A model generated the notes under the pieces. That model saw only the letters and a list, made by a program, of their open reading frames with translations, ran no database searches and was not told where the DNA came from. A stretch of 36,793 bases of DNA, from positions 1 to 36,793 of the forward strand of contig NCRB01000045.1 of the NCBI GenBank assembly GCA_002894665.1. The letters are read 5' to 3'. The first letter of the stretch is position 1. Each line of letters opens with the position of its first letter. Both the position numbers and the translations under genes were made by a program. The DNA comes from Salinivenus iranica (lineage in GTDB: Bacteria; Bacteroidota; Rhodothermia; Rhodothermales; Salinibacteraceae). Shown piece by piece: positions 23,843 to 32,789 of the stretch.

Positions 23843-25144
23843 ATGCAGTACGGCAGCACCCGCACCCCCGACCATCGCGTGCCGCTCTCCACGGCCCTGC
23901 AGCGCGGCCTGGCGCCCGACGGAGGGCTGTACGTGCCCGAACAGTTTCCCTCCTTCCGTCCCCGGGACTTTGCCGGCCACGACACGGTTGAAGCCGTCGC
24001 CGAGCGCCTCCTCCGCCCCTTCCTCGGGGAGGGTCTTCTCGCCGACCACCTGTCGGCCATCTGCGCAGCCACCTACGGCTTTCCGGTGCCGCTTCGTCCG
24101 CTGGGACGGGCTACGAGCGTGCTGGAACTCTTCCACGGCCCGACCGCCGCGTTCAAGGACGTCGGCGCCCGCTTCCTGGCCGACAGCCTCGCCCGCCTCA
24201 ACGACGAGGCCGACCAGCCGCTCACCATCCTCGTCGCCACGTCCGGCGACACCGGCGCGGCCGTGGCGGCGGCCTTCTGGAAGAAGCCGAACGTCGAGGT
24301 GGTCGTTCTCTACCCAAAGGGCAAGGTGTCCGACCGACAGGAAAAACAACTCACCGGCTGGGACACCAACGTACAGACCGTGTCCGTGCGCGGCACCTTC
24401 GACGACTGCCAGGCGCTCGTCAAAGAAGCCTTCCAGAATGAGCGGTGGCAGAGCCAGAAGCGCCTCTCCTCGGCGAACAGCATCAACATTGGGCGCCTGC
24501 TGCCGCAGATGACATACTACGCCCACGCCAGCCTTCAGCACTGGCGCGCCCACGGCACCCGGCCAAACGTAATCGTCCCCTCCGGCAACCTGGGCAACGG
24601 CCTCGCCTGCCTCTACGCCCGCGCGTGCGGCCTGCCCATCGGCGCGGTCGTCTTCGCCACAAACGAAAACCGGCCGGTCACCCACTTCCTGGACACCGGC
24701 GCCTACGAGGCGTTCGACTCAAAGGAGACGCTGGCCACGGCGATGGACGTGGGCGATCCCAGCAATATGGAACGCCTGCGCCACCACTGGCCCTCCGCCG
24801 ACGCCCTGCGCGAGGCGATCACCGCCGTGCGGGTGACGGACGACGACATCCGGCGCCAGATCCGCCGCGGCCCCGAGGCCTGGGACACGGTGTGGGACCC
24901 CCACACGGCCTGCGCCGTGGCGGCCCGCGAGCAACTCGATCCGGACGATGCCCACGACTGGATTCTCGTGGGCACGGCCCACCCGGCCAAGTTCCCCGAC
25001 GTGGTGGAGCCGCTCGTTGGTCACGCGGTGGAGGTGCCGGACCCGCTGGCCGAGGTTATGGCACGCTCACACTCCGTTCCCGAGATTTCTCCGACGCTGG
25101 ATGCGCTGGGAAAGGCGGTGGGCGACCCCGCCCGTATTCCTTGA
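23843..25144 (+). CDS. thrC: Threonine synthase
   Basis: This 433-residue PLP enzyme converts O-phosphohomoserine to threonine. The N-terminus YGSTRTPDHRVPLSTALQRG and GLAPDGGLYVPE is characteristic of the long (bacterial/fungal type) threonine synthases. The PLP lysine is Lys105 in HGPTAAFKDVGARF, followed by VATSGDTGAAVAAAF, the phosphate-binding region. SANSINIGRLLPQ and PSGNLGNGLACLYA are also typical. ATG 23843 is the start; an open frame reaching back to 23681 runs through the terminator and is rejected. No other threonine gene is nearby. It leads a plus-strand run with 16-44 bp gaps. Confidence 0.95.
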   Translation: MQYGSTRTPDHRVPLSTALQRGLAPDGGLYVPEQFPSFRPRDFAGHDTVEAVAERLLRPFLGEGLLADHLSAICAATYGFPVPLRPLGRATSVLELFHGPTAAFKDVGARFLADSLARLNDEADQPLTILVATSGDTGAAVAAAFWKKPNVEVVVLYPKGKVSDRQEKQLTGWDTNVQTVSVRGTFDDCQALVKEAFQNERWQSQKRLSSANSINIGRLLPQMTYYAHASLQHWRAHGTRPNVIVPSGNLGNGLACLYARACGLPIGAVVFATNENRPVTHFLDTGAYEAFDSKETLATAMDVGDPSNMERLRHHWPSADALREAITAVRVTDDDIRRQIRRGPEAWDTVWDPHTACAVAAREQLDPDDAHDWILVGTAHPAKFPDVVEPLVGHAVEVPDPLAEVMARSHSVPEISPTLDALGKAVGDPARIP

Positions 25145-25160
25145 GTTCCTTCTGCCTGAC

Positions 25161-25868
25161 ATGTCTCGTCTATCCGGCTCCCCTCTTCGCGTTCTGGGAC
25201 GCCTCCTCGCAGTTGGGGGCCTCGTCCTTTTCGCCACTGCCTGCCCAGAGGCACCGTCGTCCACGGAGTCGCTTCCCTCTATCGCCAAGGCGACCCCTCA
25301 CCACGTGTACGAATGCGCCCCGTCGGACACGACGGCTTTTCAGGTAGCCCTTCACGACGACGGAGACACGCAGGCCGTTCTCCTCCCGGAACGCTTCCCC
25401 CCGCAGGTACGTCTCGTGCGCCGTGTCCGGGCCGCCCGTGGAATCAAGCTCGAAGGGGACGATCTTGTGCTGTGGATAAAGGCATCGGACGCCCTCGTGG
25501 AGGTGAACGGACAAACGGTCCGAAGCTGCTCTCGTGTGCTCGCTCCCCCGCCGGCGGATTCAACGTTCGCCCCGGCCTTTCGGGCCCTAGGACAAGAACC
25601 CGGGTGGATGCTCACTGTATTTCCCGACCGCCTCTGGTATGTCGGAAACTACGGCCGCCGCCCCATCGCCTTTCCGCTCCCGGAACCGTCGGGGGATTCC
25701 GCTGCGTTTCGCACGACGTACCAGTCCAAAACCCGAACACACACCCTTCGCGTCGTGGTACGAGACACCTCTTGCTCCGATACAATGAGCGGAGAGGCGT
25801 TTCCGTACCGGGTGTCTGTGACGCTGAACGACACCACGCATACCGGATGCGGCGCGCCCCTCTCGTAA
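25161..25868 (+). CDS. Lipoprotein with MliC-like domain fused to COG3650-type domain
   Basis: The 235-residue precursor has a lipobox-like FATAC (Cys28). Residues about 46-125 resemble MliC, the membrane-bound inhibitor of c-type lysozyme: VYECAPSDTTAFQVALHDDG, a conserved Cys pair, and LWIKASDALVEVNGQTVRSC. The second half opens FRALGQEPGWMLTVFPD and ends SCSDTMSGEAFPYRVSV followed by TGCGAPLS. It matches COG3650-like proteins that are often joined to MliC or HslJ modules. A role in protecting peptidoglycan from lysozyme is possible. It sits 16 bp after thrC and 26 bp before csaA. Domain calls are by pattern memory. Confidence 0.75.
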   Translation: MSRLSGSPLRVLGRLLAVGGLVLFATACPEAPSSTESLPSIAKATPHHVYECAPSDTTAFQVALHDDGDTQAVLLPERFPPQVRLVRRVRAARGIKLEGDDLVLWIKASDALVEVNGQTVRSCSRVLAPPPADSTFAPAFRALGQEPGWMLTVFPDRLWYVGNYGRRPIAFPLPEPSGDSAAFRTTYQSKTRTHTLRVVVRDTSCSDTMSGEAFPYRVSVTLNDTTHTGCGAPLS

Positions 25869-25894
25869 CCCAACGGCCCGTCTTTTCCGATCCA

Positions 25895-26251
25895 ATGTCT
25901 TCTCCTGACTCTAATCACACTCTCAGTTGGGACGAATTCGAGCGGGTCGACCTGCGCGCCGGCACCATCACACGGGCCGAGCCGTTCCCCGAAGCGCACA
26001 CGCCTGCCTATAAGCTCTGGATCGACTTCGGCGACAAGATGGGCCCCCTCCCGTCCAGTGCGCAAATCACGGACCGGTACGATCTCGACGAGTTGGAAGG
26101 GCGCCAGGTCCTCGGCGTCGTGAACTTTCCCCCGAAGCAGATCGGCCCGTTTGTGTCCGAGTGCCTGGTGACCGGCTTCGTGCTCGACGACGATGAGGTC
26201 GTCCTCGCCGAGCCGGATGCGCCCGTTCCCAACGGGACTCGACTGGCGTAG
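25895..26251 (+). CDS. csaA: CsaA-like tRNA-binding-domain protein
   Basis: This 118-residue protein is one OB-fold tRNA-binding domain of the EMAP/Arc1p type. Visible are FERVDLRAGTITRAEPFPEA (strand 1), YKLWIDFGDKMGPLPSSAQIT, and VLGVVNFPPKQIGPFVSECLV, the dimer/ligand region conserved in CsaA. CsaA is described as an export-related chaperone that binds unfolded proteins and tRNA; YgjH-type proteins are close relatives. ATG 25895 is fixed by family length. It is co-directional, between the lipoprotein and adenine deaminase genes (35 bp gap). Confidence 0.92.
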   Translation: MSSPDSNHTLSWDEFERVDLRAGTITRAEPFPEAHTPAYKLWIDFGDKMGPLPSSAQITDRYDLDELEGRQVLGVVNFPPKQIGPFVSECLVTGFVLDDDEVVLAEPDAPVPNGTRLA

Positions 26252-26286
26252 GCGCCGCACTCTTCCTTCCTCGTCCTGTCTCCCTC

Positions 26287-27924
26287 GTGCCCTCCTCTTT
26301 CTCCGTATCCGGCCGGCTCGTTGACCTGCACAACCGCACCGTGCGGCCCGCCACCGTATCCGTCGAGGACGGGCACATTGCCCGGCTTGCCCCGGCGGAC
26401 GACGTGTCCGATCAGGTCCTCCTGCCCGGCTTCGTCGATGCTCACGTGCACGTTGAGAGCTCGATGCTTCCGCCGTCCGAGTTTGCGCGGGCCGCCGTGC
26501 GACACGGCACCGTCGCCACGGTGAGCGACCCGCACGAAATCGCCAACGTGCTCGGCGTCGAGGGAGTCGAGTACATGATCGCAGACGGCCGGCAGGTGCC
26601 GTTCCACTTTGCGTTCGGCGCGCCGTCGTGCGTCCCGGCCACGCCCTTCGAAACCGCCGGCGCCGCGCTGGGCCCGGAGGCGGTGGCCGCGCTTCTGGAC
26701 CGCGACGACGTGCCCTACCTCAGCGAGATGATGGACTATCCGGGGGCAATCCGCCGCGCGCCGGACGTGATGGCAAAGATTGAGGCGGCCGCGGACCGCG
26801 GCAAGCCCGTCGACGGCCACGCCCCCGGCGTGCGGGGCGCGGAGGCCCAGGCGTACGCCGCAGCCGGCATCGATACCGACCACGAGTCGTTTTCGATTGC
26901 GGAGGCACGGGACAAGGTGGAGGCGGGGATGAAAATCGCCATCCGCGAAGGGTCCGCCGCCAAGAATTTTGACGAGCTCATCCCCCTCCTGGACGAGGCG
27001 CCGGAGCGGCTCATGTTTTGTAGTGACGACCGCCACCCCGACGCCCTCGCTGAGGGCCACATCGATGCCCTGGTGCGACGGGCGCTGGCCCGGGGCTACG
27101 ACCGATTCGATGTGCTCCGTGCCGCGTGCCTCCACCCCGTCACGCACTACGACCTGGACGTGGGGCTTCTGCAAGAAGGGGACCCGGCCGACTTCATCGT
27201 CGTGGACAACCTCGACGCCCTGACCGTGCAGCGGACATACGTGGAGGGGCAGCTCGTGGCAACGAATGGAGCGACGCAGATCCACCGGGTGCCGTCCGAC
27301 ACGCCCAACCGCTTCGCGGCTTCTCCCGTAGCGCCGGAGGCCTTTCGGGTGCCGGCGGAGGGCGAGCGTCTGCGCGTCATCACGGCCGCTGACAACCAAC
27401 TCGTGACCGGCGAGGAGGTCGTAGCGGCGCCAACCGACGACGGATCCGTCGTCCCGGCCCCCGACCGGGACGTGCTAAAGCTTGCCGTTGTGAACCGTTA
27501 CGAGGAGGCTCCGCCCGCCGTCGCCTTCATCCGAGGGTTCGGGCTAGAACAGGGCGCTCTCGCGTCCAGCGTGGCGCACGACTCGCACAACGTGGTGGCC
27601 GTGGGCGCGAGCGACGAGGCACTCGCACGGGCCGTCAACGCCGTCGTGGATGCCCAGGGCGGGATCAGCGCGGCTTCCCCCACCCAGGTGCAGACGCTGC
27701 CCCTCCCCATCGCCGGCCTCATGAGTGATCGCCCGTACGAAACCGTCGCCCGCCGCTATCAGGAGTTGAACAACATGGCCCAGGCGGACCTCGGCAGTAC
27801 GATGGAGGCCCCGTTCATGACGCTCTCCTTCATGGCCCTGCTCGTCATTCCAAAGCTCAAACTGAGCGACCGCGGGCTGTTCGACGGCGACGCCTTTGCA
27901 TTCGTCGATCGGTTTGTCGAGTAG
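26287..27924 (+). CDS. ade: Adenine deaminase
   Basis: This 545-residue amidohydrolase-fold enzyme converts adenine to hypoxanthine. Metal-binding motif: LLPGFVDAHVHVESSMLPP (about residues 45-63). TVATVSDPHEIANVLG is diagnostic of the Ade family, as are GHAPGVRG, FCSDDRHPDAL and the C-terminal HDSHNVVAVGASDEAL. The length is normal for bacterial Ade. The start is GTG 26287, 35 bp after csaA. Purine salvage is the expected role, and it complements guaA further along. Confidence 0.95.
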   Translation: MPSSFSVSGRLVDLHNRTVRPATVSVEDGHIARLAPADDVSDQVLLPGFVDAHVHVESSMLPPSEFARAAVRHGTVATVSDPHEIANVLGVEGVEYMIADGRQVPFHFAFGAPSCVPATPFETAGAALGPEAVAALLDRDDVPYLSEMMDYPGAIRRAPDVMAKIEAAADRGKPVDGHAPGVRGAEAQAYAAAGIDTDHESFSIAEARDKVEAGMKIAIREGSAAKNFDELIPLLDEAPERLMFCSDDRHPDALAEGHIDALVRRALARGYDRFDVLRAACLHPVTHYDLDVGLLQEGDPADFIVVDNLDALTVQRTYVEGQLVATNGATQIHRVPSDTPNRFAASPVAPEAFRVPAEGERLRVITAADNQLVTGEEVVAAPTDDGSVVPAPDRDVLKLAVVNRYEEAPPAVAFIRGFGLEQGALASSVAHDSHNVVAVGASDEALARAVNAVVDAQGGISAASPTQVQTLPLPIAGLMSDRPYETVARRYQELNNMAQADLGSTMEAPFMTLSFMALLVIPKLKLSDRGLFDGDAFAFVDRFVE

Positions 27925-27968
27925 GTCGAGTAGCTTGCCCCCTCTTTCCCCAAACGACCTCGGTTTCC

Positions 27969-29413
27969 ATGCCCGATTACGACGCCGTCGTCGTAGGGGC
28001 CGGCCCCAACGGCCTGTCGGCCGCCGTGGAGCTGGCTCGGGCCGGGTGGTCGGTCCTCCTTGTGGAGCAGGCAGACACCGTGGGCGGCGCCGCCCGCTCG
28101 GCGGAGGTCACACGCCCCGGATTCGTCCACGACCTCGGGTCGGCCATCCATCCGCTGGCCGCCGCCTCTCCGTTCTTCCGCACACTGCCCCTTGAGGAAT
28201 ACGGCCTGTCGTGGGTGCAGCCGGACCTGCCCCTCGCGCATCCGCTGGGCGACGGCCGCGCGGCCGCGATGCACCGCTCGCTCGACCGGACGGCCGAGCA
28301 CCTCGGTCCCGACGGGGCGGCGTACAAACGCCTTCTGGCCCCGCTGGCCAATCGGTGGCGGTCGCTGATGGAAGAGGTGCTTCAGCCCGTCGTCCATCTT
28401 CCGTCCGCCCCGCTTCTCCTCGCCCGCTTTGGTCTCCGTGCCCTCTGCCCCACCCCCCACCTCACGCGCAGCCTGTTCCGAACGGACGGCGCACGCGCCC
28501 TCTTTGCTGGAAGTGCGGCCCACGCTGCCCGCCCGCTGTCGGCACCCGGGGTCTCGGCGTTCGGGCTTCTCCTGCACGCGGCGGGCCACACCGTGGGCTG
28601 GCCCTTTCCGGAAGGCGGCGCCGGGGCCCTCACGCACGCGCTGGCGGCCTATTTCCAGGACCTCGGGGGAGAGATTCAGACGAATCGTCGCGTCGACACC
28701 CTCGATGCGCTGCCCAGCGCGCGGGCTGTCCTGCTGGGCCTTACGCCCCGGCAAATCCTGCGCGTGGCGGGATCGCGCCTCGCCCCACGCTACGCCCGCC
28801 GGCTCGCCCGCTACCGCTACGGCGCAGCGGCCTTCAAGATCGACTACGCCCTGAGCGATCCCATTCCGTGGGCCGCCCCCGCGTGTCGACGGGCCGGCAC
28901 GGTCCACGTGGGGGCCCCCTCCACGAGGTTGCCGCGGCGGAGCAGGCGGTCGCCGACGGCCACCTCGCCGACCGCCCCTTTGTCCTGGTCGCCCAGCACA
29001 GCCGCTTCGATTCTTCCCGCGCCCCCGACGGCCAGCACACCGCCTGGGCCTACTGCCACGTCCCCAACGGGTCACGCATCGACGCCCTCGCCCCCATCGA
29101 GCGCCAGATCGAACGGTTTGCGCCCGGCTTCCGAGACACCATCCTGGCGCGTCACGCCATGGGCCCGCAGGCCCTCGAACGGTGGAACCCAAACCTAGTG
29201 GGCGGGGACATTAACGGGGGCTCCCTCGACCTTCGCCAACTGCTCTTCCGACCGGTGCCCGCCCTGTGCGGCTCCCCGTATCGGCTCCCAACCCGGACCG
29301 CAGACGGTCCCGGGCTCTACCTGTGCTCGGCCGCCGCCCCGCCGGGCGGGGGCGTGCACGGCATGTGCGGGGCCCACGCCGCCCGCACCGTCCGCGCCGA
29401 CCACTCGGGCTAG
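27969..29413 (+). pseudogene. Phytoene-dehydrogenase-like FAD oxidoreductase with a 1-base frameshift
   Basis: The N-terminus is a Rossmann FAD-binding motif, [20 protein letters not shown], then VGGAARSAE and [11 protein letters not shown], typical of COG1233 (CrtI-like) NAD(P)/FAD oxidoreductases. The first frame stays family-like to GTVHVG (about residue 316), then becomes low-complexity Ser/Thr/Pro/Arg to a stop at 29198. From about 28919 another frame carries the real C-terminus: LHEVAAAEQAVADG, WAYCHVPNGS, NPNLVGGDINGGSLD and GLYLCSAAAPPGGGVHGMCG, ending at TAG 29413. The junction is a G5C5 run (28910-28919), where one missing base explains the shift. This is either a real frameshift or a homopolymer sequencing error. 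The substrate is unknown; carotenoid chemistry is possible. Confidence 0.85.
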
Positions 29414-29997
29414 TCCCCGCGACGGTACAGGTCGTGGGCCTCAATGTACTCTCGAACGGGCTCCGACACGAGGTACCGGATCGAGCGCCCGGCCCGCCGC
29501 CGCGATCGAATCTCCGTACTGGAAATCTCCAGGACCGGCGCGGCGACGTAGTGCACCCGATTCGCGAACCGGGGCTCCGCGACCGACTTGATTCCCCCGG
29601 GACGCTTGTACACGATGAGCGCCACCCGCTCGGCAATCTCGTCCGGGCAGTGCCACTCGGCAAACTGATCGAGGCTATCACTTCCAATGATAAGCCCAAA
29701 CTCGGTGTCCGGGTGCTCCTCCTGCAGGGTCCGCACCGTGTCAATCGTGTATGAGACCCCGGCCCGTTCCACTTCCAGATCGCAGACCCCGAACGCCGGA
29801 TTGTCGGCGACGGCGGCCTGCGTCATCGCGAGTCGGTGCTTCACGCCCGCCAGGCCCTCGTCGGACTTGTGGGGGGGCGTGGCGTTCGGAATCCACCACA
29901 CCTGATCGAGATCAAACTGATCGCGGACGACCTCCGCCACCACGAGATGCGCGAGATGGGGGGGATTGAACGAGCCCCCAAAGAGACCAATGTCCAT
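29410..29997 (-). CDS. nadD: Nicotinate-nucleotide adenylyltransferase
   Basis: This 195-residue enzyme adenylates nicotinate mononucleotide in NAD synthesis. Nucleotidyltransferase motifs are GLFGGSFNPPHLAHLVV (ATP-binding HxGH-type site), IPNATPPHK, the substrate stretch GVSYTIDTVRTL, IIGSDSLDQF, and the C-terminal ISSTEIRSR. All conserved parts are present. The start is ATG 29997, 18 bp downstream of bamD and likely co-transcribed. Its TAG stop shares a CTAG (29410-29413) with the stop of the convergent oxidoreductase gene. Confidence 0.95.
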   Translation of the reverse strand: MDIGLFGGSFNPPHLAHLVVAEVVRDQFDLDQVWWIPNATPPHKSDEGLAGVKHRLAMTQAAVADNPAFGVCDLEVERAGVSYTIDTVRTLQEEHPDTEFGLIIGSDSLDQFAEWHCPDEIAERVALIVYKRPGGIKSVAEPRFANRVHYVAAPVLEISSTEIRSRRRAGRSIRYLVSEPVREYIEAHDLYRRGD

Positions 29998-30015
29998 GAT
30001 GCGTCAATCCTCCGC

Positions 30016-30876
30016 TTAGCGTACGTCTCCCGACGGGTCGTCCTGAGCAAGCGACTGGCTTCCCTCTTCCTCTTCACGGACCCGTTCGAGCTTACGCTGG
30101 GCCTCGTTCCGAAGGGGCTTGGCCTCCTCCACTAACGGACTATCGGGGAAGAGCTGTTCGAGACGAGCGTAGTAGTCGATGGCCTGCTGGTACCGTTCGG
30201 CCTGACTGCTCTCCACACTCCGATCGGCGTACTGCACGTACGAGCGAACGGCCCCAAGGAGGGCATCGTCCGCCCATCGGGTGTCCGGGTACTGATCAAA
30301 TGCCCGTTCGTACGTCCGCGTCGCGGCCCGCCACATCCGGCGCTGCTCGTACATCTCCGCCGCGTCGTACTTTTTGTGAGCGAGCTTCTCGCGGAGCTCT
30401 GCAATCTTCGACTCCGCGTCAGACACAAGTTCATGGTTCGGGTGCCGATCAATGAAGAGCTGGAACAGCGAGATTGCCTGTTCCGAATGGCTTTGGTCGA
30501 GGTGATACGCCGGCGACTGCAGATAGTAGGCCCGCGCCCGTTCGTACTGCGCCCGCGGCACCCGCTCGTCGGTCCGGTACAGCTGCTGAAAGCGCTGGAA
30601 TTCGTTCGCTGCGACCAGATACTGCCCGCGCTCGCGATGCGCCATGGCGAGCTGAAACTGGGCGTCCGGGGCCCACTCGTTCCCCCGCCCGTAATTGAAA
30701 ACGGCCCGGAAGTAGCGGATGGCGTCCTCGTAGTCCTCGTCCTCGTACTCGGCCATCCCCTTGTTGTACGCCTCCTCGGGGCCGCTATGGCTCATGCGAT
30801 TTCCGCCCGAACATCCCACGAGGCCGGCGACGAGCAGCAGTCCGAGGAGCGAAACGAAGACCGAACGGGTACGCAT
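30016..30876 (-). CDS. bamD: Outer membrane protein assembly factor BamD
   Basis: The 286-residue lipoprotein precursor has lipobox LVGC and lipidated Cys22. It is made of TPR-like helix pairs: EEAYNKGMAEYEDEDYEDAI (about 35), FQLAMAHRERGQYLVAANEF (about 75), and YERARAYYLQSPAYHLDQ, the BamD-specific stretch, followed by QAISLFQLFIDRHPNHEL. BamD is the essential scaffold of the BAM machine that folds outer membrane beta-barrels, so this cell has an outer membrane. The charged acidic C-terminus is halophile-like. It is followed closely by nadD; the 169-bp gap upstream of it shows nothing distinctive. Confidence 0.92.
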   Translation of the reverse strand: MRTRSVFVSLLGLLLVAGLVGCSGGNRMSHSGPEEAYNKGMAEYEDEDYEDAIRYFRAVFNYGRGNEWAPDAQFQLAMAHRERGQYLVAANEFQRFQQLYRTDERVPRAQYERARAYYLQSPAYHLDQSHSEQAISLFQLFIDRHPNHELVSDAESKIAELREKLAHKKYDAAEMYEQRRMWRAATRTYERAFDQYPDTRWADDALLGAVRSYVQYADRSVESSQAERYQQAIDYYARLEQLFPDSPLVEEAKPLRNEAQRKLERVREEEEGSQSLAQDDPSGDVR

Positions 30877-31045
30877 GGACGATCGTCTGTTACAGACACA
30901 ACCAGTGGGGACCCGTCACTCGGCAGAGCCAGGGCGCAAGTCGGCTCTGTGGAACGGGCGACAGCGTATCGCGGGGCGAAACGGTGCCTGGTGGGGGGTC
31001 TGTTCCACCCCCTGCGTTAAGCCGCTGTGGAACGGGCGGCGTCGG

Positions 31046-32713
31046 CTACCGGAGCAGTTCCAGTCGGTTTGCGCGATACCGATGATAGAACATCGCCCGG
31101 TTCACGTTCGTGTTCTCGAAGTTAATTCGAACGCCGAGGCCTTCGTAGGACGACGCGGTGCGCAGTGCCTGCGGCCCCGGACGCCCCCCATCGGGCGCCA
31201 GGGTGCGCAGCAGAAAATGCGCCACATCGTAGCCGGTGTAGGCCAGCCGCTGCCCCCGCACCGACAGGTCGGCCGGCGTGTTGCCCGTCAGCAAGCGGTA
31301 CCGACGGACGAACCGCTGCACCTCTCCCCGGCCGGGCTGAACGTAGAAATCGTTTGTGTACGTCGCCTGGAAGCGGCTCGCCTGCCGTCGGATGGGCAGA
31401 TCGTGCCACTCCGCGTTGCCCAGCGCCCGGGCGTTCACGGTGAGGCGGCCGAGCCCCGTCAGGGCATCCTGAATTTTCCCGGCGGCGTTGCGGCCCGAAA
31501 TGGGCAGATAGAAGGCTTCGTTCTCCGCCAGCACCGAATCCGTGAGGGTCGAGTCCGACTCCACGACGTCGGGGAGGCGCGACCAGTCTCGCTCGTTTTC
31601 AAGGCCCAGGACGAACGGAATCTCCACGTCGCGCCGCTCCGCGGCCTTTTGAAAACTCATCGCCATCTGCTCGCTGATCCGGCTGCTGCGTTCGTAGATC
31701 ACTCCCACGCGATCCATCAACAGGCTCTCGGCGGCAAACCGGGCCATGAGTCGCCCCCGAAGCGGACGGGTGGGGTTCGCCTGAAAGACATAGTCGCGCC
31801 CGGCCGACACACTCTTGGCGTTGGCGAGAGGGGGGACCAGCAGCGTCTCCGCCTCTTCGGCGACCGCCCCCGCCGCCTGCGCATTCCGGCTGTACAGGGG
31901 GCCCAGGATGACGTCGGCCTCGTCGATCCGCACGAGCGAGTCGACTGCCGCACGGGCCGATTCGGGGCCGCTGCTGGCCGCCCGGAAATGCATTTTGGCC
32001 ACCCACTCGGGTCGATTCACCCGTTCCGTCACGATGCGGAGCGAGTCGACCCGCACGGTGTCCGTGGCGGTGGCCACGGTGGTGCTTCCCTCCGCCGCGG
32101 CCAGGCTGTCGCCCACCGCCGCCGCGGTGTCGTACACGTCAAACGAGTCCGCCGGCGCCAGCCCCGAGGGCGGCACGTAGCGGCGCCGCACCCCATTGTG
32201 CTCGTCCACCGCCAGCCGGACGCCGTTGAAAAGGGACTGCGACAGCGTCACGTTCTCGCTGTCCATCGGCAGGACGATGCCGACGTGCAGCGTGTCGGGC
32301 GCGGCCCCGGCCCGGGCCGCCTGCTCCCGGGCCCGCTGGCGCAACTGGCGCGCCTGCTCCTGATAGGAGGTGGCGGGGTAACGGTCGAGGAGGGTGGTGA
32401 GCATGTCGGCGGCCCGCTGGTACTCCCCCATCTGCACGAGCGCCTTCGCCCCCATGAGCAGCGCCGCCGTCGTCTTGCGGTTGAGGGGATAGTCGAGGAC
32501 GCGGCGAAAGCGGTCGTGGGCCGTGTCGTACTCGCCGCGCTCGTAGGCGGACAGGGCCTCCTCAAACACCTGCTCCGCGTCGGGATTTTGGGGGATCACC
32601 TCCTGCTCCTGTGCCTGTGCCGCCTCCGGCCCTCCGGCCACGAGGCCCACACCAATGCTCAGAAGGACAAGGAGGGCAGCGATACGACCCGTCCGGACGG
32701 ACTGAATGGTCAC
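31046..32713 (-). CDS. TPR plus periplasmic-binding-fold protein (LpoA-like)
   Basis: The 555-residue exported protein has a signal peptide ending AQA|Q near residue 34. TPR-like repeats follow at about 45-125 (FEEALSAYERGEYDTAHDRF, QMGEYQRAADMLTTLLDRYP). Next is a type I periplasmic-binding fold (about 140-555) with LHVGIVLPMDSENVTLSQSL, ADVILGPLYSRNAQAAG and RVGVIYERSS. TPR followed by a Peripla_BP_6-like domain is the plan of LpoA, which activates penicillin-binding protein 1A, although LpoA is a gammaproteobacterial lipoprotein and this one has no lipobox. The start is GTG 32713. It lies between guaA and bamD. A role in envelope growth is inferred. Confidence 0.75.
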   Translation of the reverse strand: MTIQSVRTGRIAALLVLLSIGVGLVAGGPEAAQAQEQEVIPQNPDAEQVFEEALSAYERGEYDTAHDRFRRVLDYPLNRKTTAALLMGAKALVQMGEYQRAADMLTTLLDRYPATSYQEQARQLRQRAREQAARAGAAPDTLHVGIVLPMDSENVTLSQSLFNGVRLAVDEHNGVRRRYVPPSGLAPADSFDVYDTAAAVGDSLAAAEGSTTVATATDTVRVDSLRIVTERVNRPEWVAKMHFRAASSGPESARAAVDSLVRIDEADVILGPLYSRNAQAAGAVAEEAETLLVPPLANAKSVSAGRDYVFQANPTRPLRGRLMARFAAESLLMDRVGVIYERSSRISEQMAMSFQKAAERRDVEIPFVLGLENERDWSRLPDVVESDSTLTDSVLAENEAFYLPISGRNAAGKIQDALTGLGRLTVNARALGNAEWHDLPIRRQASRFQATYTNDFYVQPGRGEVQRFVRRYRLLTGNTPADLSVRGQRLAYTGYDVAHFLLRTLAPDGGRPGPQALRTASSYEGLGVRINFENTNVNRAMFYHRYRANRLELLR

Positions 32714-32789
32714 GGCAGCGTGCGGTTGATGCGTATCGACGGTGGGGCGGGGGACGGGGGCGGCGGTCGTCGGTGTGTAGGGGCGCCGC

